Assembly (NCBI GenBank): GCA_964429875.1
Contig: CAYSDL010000003.1
Coordinates: 1-63,251 of the forward strand
Length of the DNA stretch: 63,251 bases
Direction: 5' to 3'
From: CAYSDL01 sp964429875
GTDB taxonomy: Bacteria > Fidelibacterota > Marinisomatia > SCGC-AAA003-L08 > D37C17
Shown here: piece after piece, positions 45,907 through 55,782 of the stretch
Layout of the letters: the number at the start of each line of letters is the position of its first letter
Position numbering within the stretch: position 1 is the first letter of the stretch
Notes under the pieces: model-generated
What the model was told of the DNA's origin: nothing
Seen by the model: the letters and a program-made list of their open reading frames with translations, nothing else
Database searches by the model: none
Position numbers and translations under genes: made by a program

Positions 45907-47241
45907 ATGAATAAATATCTCAGTTCACCTCGAGCAACAAAAGAAATGCCAAAAGGCATTCCATATATAATTGGAAATGAATTAGCAGAAAGATTTAGCT
46001 TTTATGGAATGAAATGTATTTTAGTAATTTTTATGACAAAATATATAATGGACAATCAAGGAAATTTAGCTCCAATGTCTAATGAGGAAGCTACTGCCTG
46101 GTATCACTGGTTTACAAGCGCAGTATATTTCACTCCACTAATTGGAGCAATAATATCAGATGCGTTTTTAGGAAAATATCGAACGATATTACTACTTTCT
46201 ATTGTATACTGCTTAGGACATTTTACTTTAGCAATAGATGAAACCACCTGGGGATTGGCCGTAGGACTTAGCTTGATATCAATTGGTGCTGGAGGAATTA
46301 AACCGTGTGTATCTGCACATGTAGGTGATCAGTTTGGAAAATCAAATCATTTTCTCCTTGAAAAAGTATTTAGCTGGTTTTATTTATCTATAAATTTGGG
46401 AGCATTTATTTCAACGATGCTTACACCAATTCTACTTCAAAAGTATGGTCCATCAGTTGCTTTTGGATTGCCTGGTATATTGATGCTTATAGCTACTATT
46501 TTATTTTGGATGGGAAGGAATGTATTTATTCACATTCCTCCAGGTGGATATAAATTTTTAAAAGAGGTGTTTAGTAAAGAAGGCATTTATGCATTACTAA
46601 AATTAACCCCTATATATATATTTGTTGCAATTTTTTGGGCACTATTTGATCAAACAGGTTCAACTTGGGTATTACAAGCAGAGTCTTTGGATAGGAATTG
46701 GCTTGGGATTAACTGGCTTCCTTCACAGATACAGGCAATAAATCCTATAATGATATTAATATTTGCACCTCTCTTTTCATATATAATATATCCTAAAGTA
46801 CATAAATATATTACATTGACACCACTAATTAAAATAAGCGCAGGTTTATTCCTTGCGGTTCCCTCATTTATTATTATTGGATATTTACAACATCAAATAG
46901 ATATAGGATTAACACCTTCCATATCAGGGCAAGTTATTGCATATGCAATTTTAACAGCAGCAGAAGTACTTGTATCAATAACATGTTTAGAATTTTCTTA
47001 TACTCAAGCGCCAAACAATATAAAATCACTTGTAATGGGATTTTTTATGCTTTCAGTATCATTAGGAAATATTTTTACAGCTGCAGTAAATAGCTTTATA
47101 ATAAATACTGATGGTAGCTCAAAATTAGAAGGAGCAGAATATTTTTATTTCTTTTCAAAAATAATGTTTATAACAGCATTATTATTTTTAATTGTTGTTA
47201 AGTTTTTTAAAACAAAAACTTATTTACACAAAGAAGCTTAA
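45907..47241 (+). CDS. Proton-dependent oligopeptide transporter (POT/PTR2 family)
   Basis: Proton-coupled uptake of di- and tripeptides across the inner membrane. The 444-residue MFS-type protein has the POT signature NELAERFSFYG (24-34), in which the E-x-x-E-R motif couples proton to peptide. GAGGIKPCVSAHVGDQF (about residues 118-134) and FSWFYLSINLGAF follow in the PTR2 pattern. There are about 12 membrane segments, somewhat shorter than E. coli DtpA. No good Shine-Dalgarno site precedes the ATG. It stands alone between divergent ispG and a convergent propeller-protein gene. Confidence 0.93.
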   Translation: MNKYLSSPRATKEMPKGIPYIIGNELAERFSFYGMKCILVIFMTKYIMDNQGNLAPMSNEEATAWYHWFTSAVYFTPLIGAIISDAFLGKYRTILLLSIVYCLGHFTLAIDETTWGLAVGLSLISIGAGGIKPCVSAHVGDQFGKSNHFLLEKVFSWFYLSINLGAFISTMLTPILLQKYGPSVAFGLPGILMLIATILFWMGRNVFIHIPPGGYKFLKEVFSKEGIYALLKLTPIYIFVAIFWALFDQTGSTWVLQAESLDRNWLGINWLPSQIQAINPIMILIFAPLFSYIIYPKVHKYITLTPLIKISAGLFLAVPSFIIIGYLQHQIDIGLTPSISGQVIAYAILTAAEVLVSITCLEFSYTQAPNNIKSLVMGFFMLSVSLGNIFTAAVNSFIINTDGSSKLEGAEYFYFFSKIMFITALLFLIVVKFFKTKTYLHKEA

Positions 47242-47328
47242 ATTATATAAATTATTAAAATAATAAATTGAATTATCATAAATAAATTCTTTTCACTCAT
47301 TAGGATGATGTAAAATCATTATTAGAAT

Positions 47329-49851
47329 TTATTTAATTACAGCTAACTTAGTCACACCAACTGAATTATTCTCTGAATTATAGACACTTACAAGATATAT
47401 TCCAGATGATAAATATTTTCCATCATCACTTCTTCCATCCCATTCAAGTATCTTATCATTTGAAGAAATATAAAATTCTCGTACAACATATCCATTAAGG
47501 TTCATAATTTTTATTTTTGAATCTTTTGGAATGTTTGTAATAATTAATTCATTATCGGAGTATATTTTAAATGGATTTGGACTTACAGATATATTTGATG
47601 GGTGGACATCTTTTGAATAAGGCGTTTCTAATATTGATATACCAGCATATGTTGCAAGATATACATATCCAGAATCATCGAATTTAATATCATATATTGA
47701 ATTTGATAAAATAAAGTTGTTTTCAAATGTAATATTTTCTTCTATTGATAGCCAGTTATTACCTTCATTAAGAAGAACAAAAACACCATTATTATTAGAA
47801 GTAATCCATACATTGTTCTGATTATCAACTCTGATTTTATTTCCTTCATAAAAAGAATAATCTGATAAATAATAATTATTATTAATTTGTTGAAAATCTA
47901 CTGATATATTTCCAGATTGACTATAAGATGTATAAATAATATATCCTTGAACTCCTACATCAGAAAGGATCCATAAGATTTCATTATTATATTTATCATA
48001 TCCTATATCTATTGACCAAATATTTATCCCATCTAGCTCATCTAAAAAATCATCGTGCCAACGATCATCACTTTCATCTTGTATGTTTTTAACTTCTAGC
48101 ATTTTAATTCCACCAGGGGAATAATCCTGCAAACTATTTAATGTTAATGCATATTGATAAGCAATCCATATATTATTATGTTTATCAATAGTTATTTCTT
48201 TTGGTATATAACCTTCATCATCAAAAGCATGGTACCATAAACCACTATTTTTATGTCTTATTGCTAAAGATTGACTTGTGTATTCACAATACGGGTTGAG
48301 AACATATAAATTATTATTATTATCCAATTTAAGATGATTTAAAGTAATGTAAGGTAGATGTCCACTATATGTCTGATCTGCATATATTCCATTCTGCCCA
48401 TCAAGAATACCATAATTCATGTTCCAAACATTATAAATTTGAGTATTATTATCTCCGGAATAATTCAAGCGAATCACTCCTCCATATTTTATATCTTCTT
48501 GAGTATTTAAATTAATATTATAATTTTCAGATTGATCTAAATAGTACTGAAAATAAATATTAGGGTCATAAATGCCATTATTTAAAAAATATATATCATC
48601 CCCATCACTAACAACTGAAGTAACAGATTTATTTCCTGACCAATAATTTAAAGTATCTGCATTATAAAAACTTCTTGAAATAGGAAAATTATTAACAGAA
48701 TAACTTTCATAAGAGTAAAAGTTTGAAATATTTCCTGAAGAGGACAGAATATCCTCATAAATAAATCCACCACTTTGACCATCTTCAAATTTATAATTCA
48801 CTAATCCTATTAGATCTGTATTATTTTTTAATTCTATAGAATTAAATTGATTTGAAAAAATAGTATTTGGAATAATATCAGACCATGTATTTTCTTCAAA
48901 AGTAAGAACTCCTCCATTTTCTAAACCAAAATAAAAGATCTCATTAAATTTATGCATGCAAGATAACTGTTGTTTATATATAGCAGGCTTAAGAGTATAG
49001 TGACTATATGAGAAAGGTGCAACATCATATACAATAAGAGAAGATGGTGTTAGTATATATAATTTATCACTATATTGATAGATATTTACTATAGGATAAG
49101 AATCAATAAATATGAGATCATTATCAACAGGATTTTCAAAATCATACAGAATATTTGTATTTATATCCAATATTGATGCATTATTATCAACAACAGCAAA
49201 TTTTCCACCACCTATTGATAGAGAAGATACATCAATATCATCAATAAAAATTTCCCATGATGTAGAGAATATTAGATTATTTTCACTATTAACATAATTA
49301 GCTCTAAGAAGACCGTTATCTGTTGCAATGTAAATAAAAGTATCATCTAAATCAATATCATTAATTATAGTAAAATTAAGATTAAAATTATTTAAAGTGT
49401 TTAGGTAATATGTATGATTTTGATCAATATGATATTGAGCAATATAATAAGCATCTTCATCTTGTACTATTGCATAAGCATATTCATTAGTTGAAATTAT
49501 TTTAAAAATATTATCAAATACAGGATAATCAATTGAATTAACAAAATTTAAATTATTATCTAGAACTTGTATTATTCCATTATCAGAACCACTAAGCCAC
49601 AACTGATCATTGATATGATTAAGATGAGAAATATTAAACACAGATAACTTATCATTTAAAGGATTATATTTATTTTCTAATATTTCATATATACCACCAC
49701 TGGTAGAAACTATAATTTTATCATTAATAGATTTTATATCTGAAGTATTTAAAAGTGATGTTATGTTTTTTTTAAGCCTAAAATTATTGGAAGCACTAAA
49801 AATTGAAAGGAAAAGAAATATAAATAGAATATTATTTGAGCGTGTTGACAC
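47329..49851 (-). CDS. Secreted beta-propeller protein with type IX-like C-terminal sorting domain
   Basis: The 840-residue protein has a signal peptide (about 5-22). A long series of short repeats follows (patterns such as NVWITSNNNGVFVL, NLYVLNPY, GYVYLATYAGISIL) that read as two-component-regulator-type propeller blades. The last about 75 residues (NPFKIYSDNELIITNIPKDS, ILEWDGRSDDGKYLSSGIYL, KLAVIK at the end) match the Por-secretion/FlgD-like sorting domain. It is therefore probably exported and attached by a type IX-like system. No catalytic motif was seen. It lies 11 bases after ribH but may be separately regulated. Confidence 0.82.
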   Translation of the reverse strand: MSTRSNNILFIFLFLSIFSASNNFRLKKNITSLLNTSDIKSINDKIIVSTSGGIYEILENKYNPLNDKLSVFNISHLNHINDQLWLSGSDNGIIQVLDNNLNFVNSIDYPVFDNIFKIISTNEYAYAIVQDEDAYYIAQYHIDQNHTYYLNTLNNFNLNFTIINDIDLDDTFIYIATDNGLLRANYVNSENNLIFSTSWEIFIDDIDVSSLSIGGGKFAVVDNNASILDINTNILYDFENPVDNDLIFIDSYPIVNIYQYSDKLYILTPSSLIVYDVAPFSYSHYTLKPAIYKQQLSCMHKFNEIFYFGLENGGVLTFEENTWSDIIPNTIFSNQFNSIELKNNTDLIGLVNYKFEDGQSGGFIYEDILSSSGNISNFYSYESYSVNNFPISRSFYNADTLNYWSGNKSVTSVVSDGDDIYFLNNGIYDPNIYFQYYLDQSENYNINLNTQEDIKYGGVIRLNYSGDNNTQIYNVWNMNYGILDGQNGIYADQTYSGHLPYITLNHLKLDNNNNLYVLNPYCEYTSQSLAIRHKNSGLWYHAFDDEGYIPKEITIDKHNNIWIAYQYALTLNSLQDYSPGGIKMLEVKNIQDESDDRWHDDFLDELDGINIWSIDIGYDKYNNEILWILSDVGVQGYIIYTSYSQSGNISVDFQQINNNYYLSDYSFYEGNKIRVDNQNNVWITSNNNGVFVLLNEGNNWLSIEENITFENNFILSNSIYDIKFDDSGYVYLATYAGISILETPYSKDVHPSNISVSPNPFKIYSDNELIITNIPKDSKIKIMNLNGYVVREFYISSNDKILEWDGRSDDGKYLSSGIYLVSVYNSENNSVGVTKLAVIK

Positions 49852-49862
49852 TAATATAAAAA

Positions 49863-50303
49863 TTAAATTTTTTCATATAATTTAATTGTATCAAGAGTAG
49901 CCCTCATAACTTCTCCACCCTTGTTTTTCTTATTAACATCTGATCTTTCAAGAGCCTGTTCATAATTGTAGGATGTTAAAATTCCAAACATTATAGGAAT
50001 TGATGTTTCTAATCTCGATGATATAGATAAAATACCATTTGAAACGGCATCGCATATATATTCAAAATGTGCCGTTTCACCTTTTATAACACAACCAAAA
50101 GCTATAACAGCATCAAAGTTTAAGTTATCATTTTTCAACAATCTATTTATAGCTCCTGGCAACTCAAATGCACCTGGAACTTTATAAATACAAATACCAT
50201 CTACAGAATAATATTTAGAAAATTCATTTTTTGCTCCATTGATCAAATTATCTGTTATTTCTTTATTAAATTCTGAAGCTACTATAGCAATTTTATAAGT
50301 CAT
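49863..50303 (-). CDS. ribH: 6,7-dimethyl-8-ribityllumazine synthase
   Basis: Condenses the ribityl-pyrimidine with dihydroxybutanone phosphate to give lumazine, the penultimate riboflavin step. The 146-residue protein has VASEFNKEI, the VPGAFELPGAINRLL substrate loop and FGCVIKGETAHFEYICD with the catalytic His. Its ATG overlaps the ribBA stop (ATGA). It is the last gene of the rib set. Confidence 0.96.
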   Translation of the reverse strand: MTYKIAIVASEFNKEITDNLINGAKNEFSKYYSVDGICIYKVPGAFELPGAINRLLKNDNLNFDAVIAFGCVIKGETAHFEYICDAVSNGILSISSRLETSIPIMFGILTSYNYEQALERSDVNKKNKGGEVMRATLDTIKLYEKI

Positions 50304-51508
50304 TTTTCTTTTCCAAGAATAAGATGTCCTAATTTATCTCTTTTAGTTTCTAAATATTTTTTATTAATATCGTTTGATTCAAACTCTATAGGGATTCTAT
50401 CTACAATTTCTAATCCAAAGCCTTCTAAACCTATAATTTTTTTAGGGTTATTTGTTAGTAGCTTCATTTTTCGCACATTACATTCAATAAGAATCTGAGC
50501 ACCAATTCCATATTCTCTTAAATCTGATTTATAACCTAATTCATTATTTGCCTCTACTGTATCTAAGCCTTTATCTTGCAATTGATAGGCTTTTATTTTA
50601 TTTTTCAAACCAATTCCACGACCTTCTTGCCTTAAATAAATAAGAACTCCTTTTCCATGCTCCTCAATCATTTGCAATGATTTATCAAGCTGTTGACCAC
50701 AATCACATCTTAAAGAACCAAAAATATCACCTGTCAAACATTGTGAATGTACTCTTACTAATGGAGGATCTTCATTTGTTATTTTACCTTTAATTATAGC
50801 AACATGGTGATCTTTGTTGATTTTATCTTCGAAAAGTTTTAAAGTGAATTTACCTTTGGAAGTTGGAAAAGGAACAGATGACATTTCTTCTACTAATTTA
50901 TCATTTCTTCTTCTATATTCAATTAAATCAGATATACTTATAATTTTTAAATCAAATTTATTAGCTATTCTTTCAAGTGAATCCTGCCTTGCCATACTCC
51001 CATCTTCATCAACAATTTCAACAAGTATTGAAGATGGTTTCAACCCTGCTAAACGAGCTAAATCCATCGCTGCCTCTGTATGTCCTGCTCTTTGTAATAC
51101 TCCTCCATCTTTTGATACTAAAGGGAACATATGTCCAGGTTTAGCTAGATCTTTTTCTTCTGAGTCATCGTCAATTATAACTTGGATTGTCTCCCATCTA
51201 TCTTTTGCTGAAATACCTGTAGTAGCATTTTTTACAGCATCAACACTCACAGTAAAATTAGTTTCATGCATAGATGTATTTGAGTTTACCATTGGTGTTA
51301 GATTTAATTTTTTGGCAATTTTATTTGTTATTGAGATACAAATCAAGCCTCGGCCTTCTTTCATCATAAAATTTACATCTTCAACTTTTACTTTTTCAGA
51401 TGCAATGATAAAGTCACCTTCATTTTCTCGATTTTCATCATCTACAACAATGACCATTTTTCCTGATTTAATATCAATTAAAGCATCTTTTATTTGACTT
51501 AAATGCAA
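50300..51508 (-). CDS. ribBA: Bifunctional DHBP synthase / GTP cyclohydrolase II
   Basis: Supplies both riboflavin precursors. The N-terminal domain (about 1-200) makes dihydroxybutanone 4-phosphate: VVDDENRENEGDFI with the metal-binding Glu, and the GHTEAAMDLARLAG stretch. The C-terminal domain (about 205-402) opens GTP: VRVHSQCLTGDIFGSLRCDC binds the zinc through three Cys, and LIYLRQEGRGIGL follows. Both active sites look complete. It starts one base before ribE ends and overlaps ribH. Confidence 0.96.
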   Translation of the reverse strand: MHLSQIKDALIDIKSGKMVIVVDDENRENEGDFIIASEKVKVEDVNFMMKEGRGLICISITNKIAKKLNLTPMVNSNTSMHETNFTVSVDAVKNATTGISAKDRWETIQVIIDDDSEEKDLAKPGHMFPLVSKDGGVLQRAGHTEAAMDLARLAGLKPSSILVEIVDEDGSMARQDSLERIANKFDLKIISISDLIEYRRRNDKLVEEMSSVPFPTSKGKFTLKLFEDKINKDHHVAIIKGKITNEDPPLVRVHSQCLTGDIFGSLRCDCGQQLDKSLQMIEEHGKGVLIYLRQEGRGIGLKNKIKAYQLQDKGLDTVEANNELGYKSDLREYGIGAQILIECNVRKMKLLTNNPKKIIGLEGFGLEIVDRIPIEFESNDINKKYLETKRDKLGHLILGKEK

Positions 51509-52099
51509 TTATTTATCCTTTTCATAAATTTTTTCAGCATATTTTGCTAACATATCTGTTTCTAGATTTAATTTGTCACCTACATTTTTAAATGACAAAG
51601 TAGTATTGTTTAATGTATGTGGAATTATTGCGACATCAACTATATTTGAAACTATTTTAGCTATAGTTAGTGATATTCCATCTAGACATATTGAACCTTT
51701 ATAAATACAATATTTTAGTAAACTTTCATTAATCTTAACTGTTAATATTGTTTGTTCCATACTTTTATCTTTTGAAATAATTTCAGCTAGTGATTCTACA
51801 TGCCCTTGAACAATATGTCCATTTATTCTATCATCTAATTTCATGCATCTTTCTAAATTTACATTATCATTAATACGTAAATCACTTAGGTTTGATAGAT
51901 TCAATGTTTCATTAACGACATCAGACAAGAATACATTGTTATCAATTTCAACAATGGTTAAACAGACACCATTAACAGCAATACTATCTCCTATATTCAA
52001 ATCATTCAACAATGTTGTTTTAATTGATATTTTACTTAATTTAGGTAATTTCTCTATTGAAACAACCATTCCTAATTCTTCTATGATTCCTGTAAACAT
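51509..52099 (-). CDS. ribE: Riboflavin synthase, alpha chain
   Basis: Dismutates two lumazines to riboflavin. The 196-residue protein is two tandem lumazine-binding barrels: MFTGIIEELGMVV with GDSIAVNGVCLTIV in the first, NGHIVQGHVES with GSICLDGISLTIAKI in the second. The N-terminal MFTGII is the classic start. Its start overlaps the end of ribD by 19 bases. Confidence 0.96.
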   Translation of the reverse strand: MFTGIIEELGMVVSIEKLPKLSKISIKTTLLNDLNIGDSIAVNGVCLTIVEIDNNVFLSDVVNETLNLSNLSDLRINDNVNLERCMKLDDRINGHIVQGHVESLAEIISKDKSMEQTILTVKINESLLKYCIYKGSICLDGISLTIAKIVSNIVDVAIIPHTLNNTTLSFKNVGDKLNLETDMLAKYAEKIYEKDK

Positions 52100-53160
52100 A
52101 ATTCTTTTTTTCTTGCAACAATAAGATTATCATTATCAAATATTTTTTCATTTAAGATTTTCCATGTTTCATCAATCTTTAAAGGATTTTTTAATTTTGA
52201 ATTATCTATAGTATTATTCGATGTATAAAGATGGATTTCATTAATAAGATCTTCATTTAAAAATGATTCCAATATTTTTTTTCCACCTTCAATCATAATA
52301 GATGTAAAACCATGTTCACCTAAAACTTTGAGAATATCATGTGGATTTAAGTATTCTCCAGATGTTTTTATAGGAAGATAATTACAAAAAGTAGTTGCAC
52401 TATCTTCAAAAACATCTTTTGAACATAAAACGATATTTTTAGATTCATTATCTTTAAAAAGTTTCAAATTTAAGTTGAGCTTCCTATAAGTATCTGCAAT
52501 GATACGAGTTGGGTTTTTTCCTTCAACTTCTCTTACAGTAAGTTGAGGATTATCTGTCTGAGCTGTTTTTCTACCAATTAATATCCCATCAACTTTAGAT
52601 CGTAGCTTATGTACTTCTTTTTTTGAATCCTCTCCCGTTAACCAAACAGACTTATTTGAATCAATGCCCATATATCCATTTTTAGTTTGAGCTACTTTTG
52701 CAACAACCCAAGGTTTGCCTGTTTCAATCCAATTAAAAAAACCAATATTTTGCTCCTTGCATTCATTTTCCAATATACCGCAAACTACATTAATTCCTGC
52801 TTTTTCTAATAATTCAATTCCAGATCCATTGATTTTTTCATTAGGATCTTTAATACCTATAAAAACATTTTTTATCGAATTAGAGATAATTGCATTTACA
52901 CAAGGGGGCGTTTTTCCGAAATAGCTACATGGTTCAAGTGTAACATATAAGTCAGCATCAATTGGATCTTCAATACAATTATTAAAGGCATTGACTTCAG
53001 CATGATTCTCACCAAAATGTTCATGATGTCCTTCACCAATTATTTTACCTTCCTTAACGATAATACAACCAACAAGCGGATTTGGAGAAACATTACCTCT
53101 TCCTTTTTCAGCAATTTCTATAGCATAAGACATATGTTCTTTATGTATATCAGCGTACAT
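52081..53160 (-). CDS. ribD: Bifunctional pyrimidine deaminase/reductase RibD
   Basis: Second and third steps of the pyrimidine branch of riboflavin synthesis. The 359-residue protein has a zinc deaminase domain with HAEVNAF (53-59) and EPCSYFGKTPPC (76-87). The NADPH reductase domain starts near residue 150 (WVVAKVAQTKNGYM) and includes the GIDSNKSVWLTGEDSKKEVH region. It is the first rib gene and begins two bases after the hydrolase stop, so no FMN riboswitch can fit in front. The order ribD-ribE-ribBA-ribH is as in many bacteria. Confidence 0.96.
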   Translation of the reverse strand: MYADIHKEHMSYAIEIAEKGRGNVSPNPLVGCIIVKEGKIIGEGHHEHFGENHAEVNAFNNCIEDPIDADLYVTLEPCSYFGKTPPCVNAIISNSIKNVFIGIKDPNEKINGSGIELLEKAGINVVCGILENECKEQNIGFFNWIETGKPWVVAKVAQTKNGYMGIDSNKSVWLTGEDSKKEVHKLRSKVDGILIGRKTAQTDNPQLTVREVEGKNPTRIIADTYRKLNLNLKLFKDNESKNIVLCSKDVFEDSATTFCNYLPIKTSGEYLNPHDILKVLGEHGFTSIMIEGGKKILESFLNEDLINEIHLYTSNNTIDNSKLKNPLKIDETWKILNEKIFDNDNLIVARKKELCLQES

Positions 53161-53162
53161 AT

Positions 53163-54521
53163 CTATCCATCAATAATTATTTCAACTAAAATAATTATAT
53201 CAAAAACATTAATATCTTGATCGTTATTTATATCAGCTATATCATGAAAAGTATTAGTGAAAATCATATCTATACTGGTTATAATATCTAATATATCAAT
53301 TTCACCATTTAAATCAGCATCACCAAGGTCACATATTATTTTATAATCTTGTGCAAAATTAAACCCACCTAAAAGAGCCCAAGGAGCAACATCTTGATGC
53401 CCCCCATAACTTGCAGGGAGAAGTTCTAAATAAATATTTTCAGAACCATTATTAATAAATTGGTTATAAGCTAATTCTGAATTTTCATATGGAACAAGTT
53501 CATCAGCCATGCCATGTAAAATATACATAGGCGACTGAGGGGCCCAATCCCATAAATCATTATTACGTAATGCAATTTTCAATGGATGATTATAATTGGT
53601 TTGAAATGAAGTTACTGAATCAGGAATCATAATTGTTGCTGGGATCGAAGGCATAGCATTATTAATTTCAGCACTTGAATGATAGCCATCAAACATATTT
53701 TCTAAAAATAAATATTCATCTAATACATAATTATTAATTGAACCAATTTCAGGATAAGAATCTATATAGGAAAATAGTACGTAAGGAAAGTAAAAAGGTT
53801 CACCATAAGATTCAAATGCTAGCATAACCTCAACCATAATCTCTGACATGCTATATGCCCCAGCCATTGGAAATGACGCTGTAATAGAAAATTCATCTAA
53901 ATAATCTCTTTCAATAATTTGATGTGTTGCCATCGTTGCATAGCCACCTTCAGAATAACCTACTAAAAACAACTGTTCATTTAGCATGAAATCATCATTT
54001 TGGAGATCATATATTTTTGCTGCTCTTAACAAATCAACAACGCATGTTCCATAAGGTTCTTTAATTTGATATGGATGCATTCCTTCAGATTCACCTAAAC
54101 CTAAATAGTCCGGTTCTACATAAACATAACCACTTCCAGAAAGGAAAGCAGGCAATATCCAAATATCTTGCTGTGAAGATACTGCAGAACGTTCAACAGT
54201 CGTTCCGTGTTGATAGGATATTAAAGGAAATGCCTGATTAGGTATATTAGGCCAATCAACACGTGGATAAGATAAAACTCCAGTTGCAATATGTGGATTA
54301 TTATCTTTATCTATTGTTTCATATGTAATTTTAAAATACCAATATCCATATTCAACAGGATCTAATGAAAATTGATCAGTTGTGGTTGAGCTTAGCTCAT
54401 TATCAATATAAATTTGATTATTCCCAAGATTTCTTGTTGACTTTTGTTCAACAGATATTAAATCACCTCTTTCTGAAAATAATAAATTTAATGTAAATAA
54501 TATAATTATTATTCTTTTCAT
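53163..54521 (-). CDS. Secreted alpha/beta hydrolase with dockerin-like C-terminus
   Basis: A 452-residue exported protein: signal peptide (1-16), then an alpha/beta-hydrolase domain with nucleophile Ser190 in VGYSEGG, probable Asp340 in HGMADELVP and His375 in YGGHQD. It resembles secretory lipases/esterases. The last 50 residues contain two calcium-binding-like repeats, DADLNGEIDILDI and DINNDQDINVFDI, as in type I dockerins. An upstream ATG (54536) adds five residues; 54521 (MKRIIIILF) makes the better signal peptide. It sits two bases upstream of ribD and may be in the same transcript. Substrate unknown. Confidence 0.85.
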   Translation of the reverse strand: MKRIIIILFTLNLLFSERGDLISVEQKSTRNLGNNQIYIDNELSSTTTDQFSLDPVEYGYWYFKITYETIDKDNNPHIATGVLSYPRVDWPNIPNQAFPLISYQHGTTVERSAVSSQQDIWILPAFLSGSGYVYVEPDYLGLGESEGMHPYQIKEPYGTCVVDLLRAAKIYDLQNDDFMLNEQLFLVGYSEGGYATMATHQIIERDYLDEFSITASFPMAGAYSMSEIMVEVMLAFESYGEPFYFPYVLFSYIDSYPEIGSINNYVLDEYLFLENMFDGYHSSAEINNAMPSIPATIMIPDSVTSFQTNYNHPLKIALRNNDLWDWAPQSPMYILHGMADELVPYENSELAYNQFINNGSENIYLELLPASYGGHQDVAPWALLGGFNFAQDYKIICDLGDADLNGEIDILDIITSIDMIFTNTFHDIADINNDQDINVFDIIILVEIIIDG

Positions 54522-54556
54522 AGTATAAAAATACATATCATAAATAAATTAAGTTA

Positions 54557-55105
54557 TTACTTTATTGTATCAGAATATATCCTTGAAAATTCATAACCCG
54601 CGACACCAGTTGCAACAGAAACATTTAAGCTTTGCTTAATTCCTCTCATTGGGATCTCTGCATGTACTGAAGCCAATCTTGATAGCTCTTCAGATACCCC
54701 ACTTACTTCATTGCCAACAATAAAACAAACAGGAAAACTCCACTTAATATCATAAATACATTTAGAGTTAGTGGTTTGCTCAAGTAAAACAAGTGTTATT
54801 CCTTGCTTTATTATATTTTTGGCTGCATCTATAGGATTATTGAATTTTTCCCAGGAAACTGCATTTTCTGATCCTAGGGCTGTTTTTGATAAATCTTCTC
54901 TTGGTGGACAAGCAGTATATCCTGTCAAATAAATTTTTTCTGCTCCAAAACCATCAGCTGATCTAAATATTGATCCAACATTATGAACTGATCGTACATT
55001 TTCAACTAATATTGAGATGGGTAGTTTTTTTATATTTTTCACCTCTTTTATAGTAGGTCTATCTGCTTTTAATTCATCATTGGTTCTTTTGATTCTATAA
55101 GCCAT
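54557..55105 (-). CDS. TrmH-family (SpoU) RNA 2'-O-methyltransferase
   Basis: Knotted SAM-dependent methyltransferase acting on tRNA or rRNA. The 182-residue protein has motif 1 (VHNVGSIFRSADGFGAEKIY), motif 2 (CFIVGNEVSGVSEEL) and motif 3 (GIKQSLNVSVATGVAGYE), which binds SAM. It is a short form without an extra RNA-binding domain. ATG at 55105 (MAYRIKR) is preferred to 55120. It is divergent from thiN across about 48 bases. The modified nucleotide cannot be assigned. Confidence 0.92.
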   Translation of the reverse strand: MAYRIKRTNDELKADRPTIKEVKNIKKLPISILVENVRSVHNVGSIFRSADGFGAEKIYLTGYTACPPREDLSKTALGSENAVSWEKFNNPIDAAKNIIKQGITLVLLEQTTNSKCIYDIKWSFPVCFIVGNEVSGVSEELSRLASVHAEIPMRGIKQSLNVSVATGVAGYEFSRIYSDTIK

Positions 55106-55153
55106 ATGTTTAAAATACACCTATGTTTTTAATATATAAATTTACAGCTTAAT

Positions 55154-55777
55154 ATGAATAAATTAAAAAATCCTTTAGTTATTGTGGCAAATGGAGAATT
55201 TCCTAGTCATTCTATTCCATTAGAAATATTGGTTAAGGCAAATTCTATAATAGCTTGTGATGGAGCTGCTGATGTATTAATAGATAAAGGGTATATCCCA
55301 GATGCTATTATAGGCGACCTTGATTCAATTTCTGATATCAATAAAGAAAAATATAAAAATAATATTATAGAAATACAAGATCAGTCTGAAAATGATCTTA
55401 GGAAAGCATTGAATTATGCAACAGAACATAATATTGATAACATCTCAATTATTGGAGCTTCAGGCAAACGTGAGGATCATATAATTGGTAATATATTTAG
55501 CTTGATTAAATATAAAAATTTGAATATTAACTTATTTACTGATACAGGATTTTTTACTTGTATTCAAGAAAGTCAAACTATAAAAAGTTTTAAAGGTCAA
55601 CAGGTTTCTATTTTTACATCAGATAATACAATAAAAATATCATCAAATAATTTAAAGTATAACTTTAATAATACTAATATAAGTAGCTTATATTACGGAG
55701 CTTTAAATGAATCTACATCAGGCGAATTTAAACTTTTAATAAGTCATGGAAGTTTGCTTATTTTTCAAACTTATTAA
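55154..55777 (+). CDS. thiN: Thiamine pyrophosphokinase
   Basis: Makes thiamine diphosphate from thiamine and ATP. The 207-residue protein has IIACDGAADVLIDKGYIPD, GDLDSISD, QSENDLRKALNYA and GASGKREDHIIGNI, the motifs of the catalytic domain. No THI-box riboswitch is visible in the short upstream gap. The gene is isolated and its end is five bases from the convergent membrane-protein gene. Confidence 0.93.
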   Translation: MNKLKNPLVIVANGEFPSHSIPLEILVKANSIIACDGAADVLIDKGYIPDAIIGDLDSISDINKEKYKNNIIEIQDQSENDLRKALNYATEHNIDNISIIGASGKREDHIIGNIFSLIKYKNLNINLFTDTGFFTCIQESQTIKSFKGQQVSIFTSDNTIKISSNNLKYNFNNTNISSLYYGALNESTSGEFKLLISHGSLLIFQTY

Positions 55778-55782
55778 TTTTT

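Noticed and set aside
47242..47328. Terminator between the convergent POT and propeller genes
   Set aside because: Only a five-bp stem (ATGAT/ATCAT) without a clear T-run was found; too weak to call.
50814..51497. 227-codon plus-strand open frame opposite ribBA
   Set aside because: It is the antisense shadow of a clear ribBA gene; it has no ribosome-binding site and its product has no family features.
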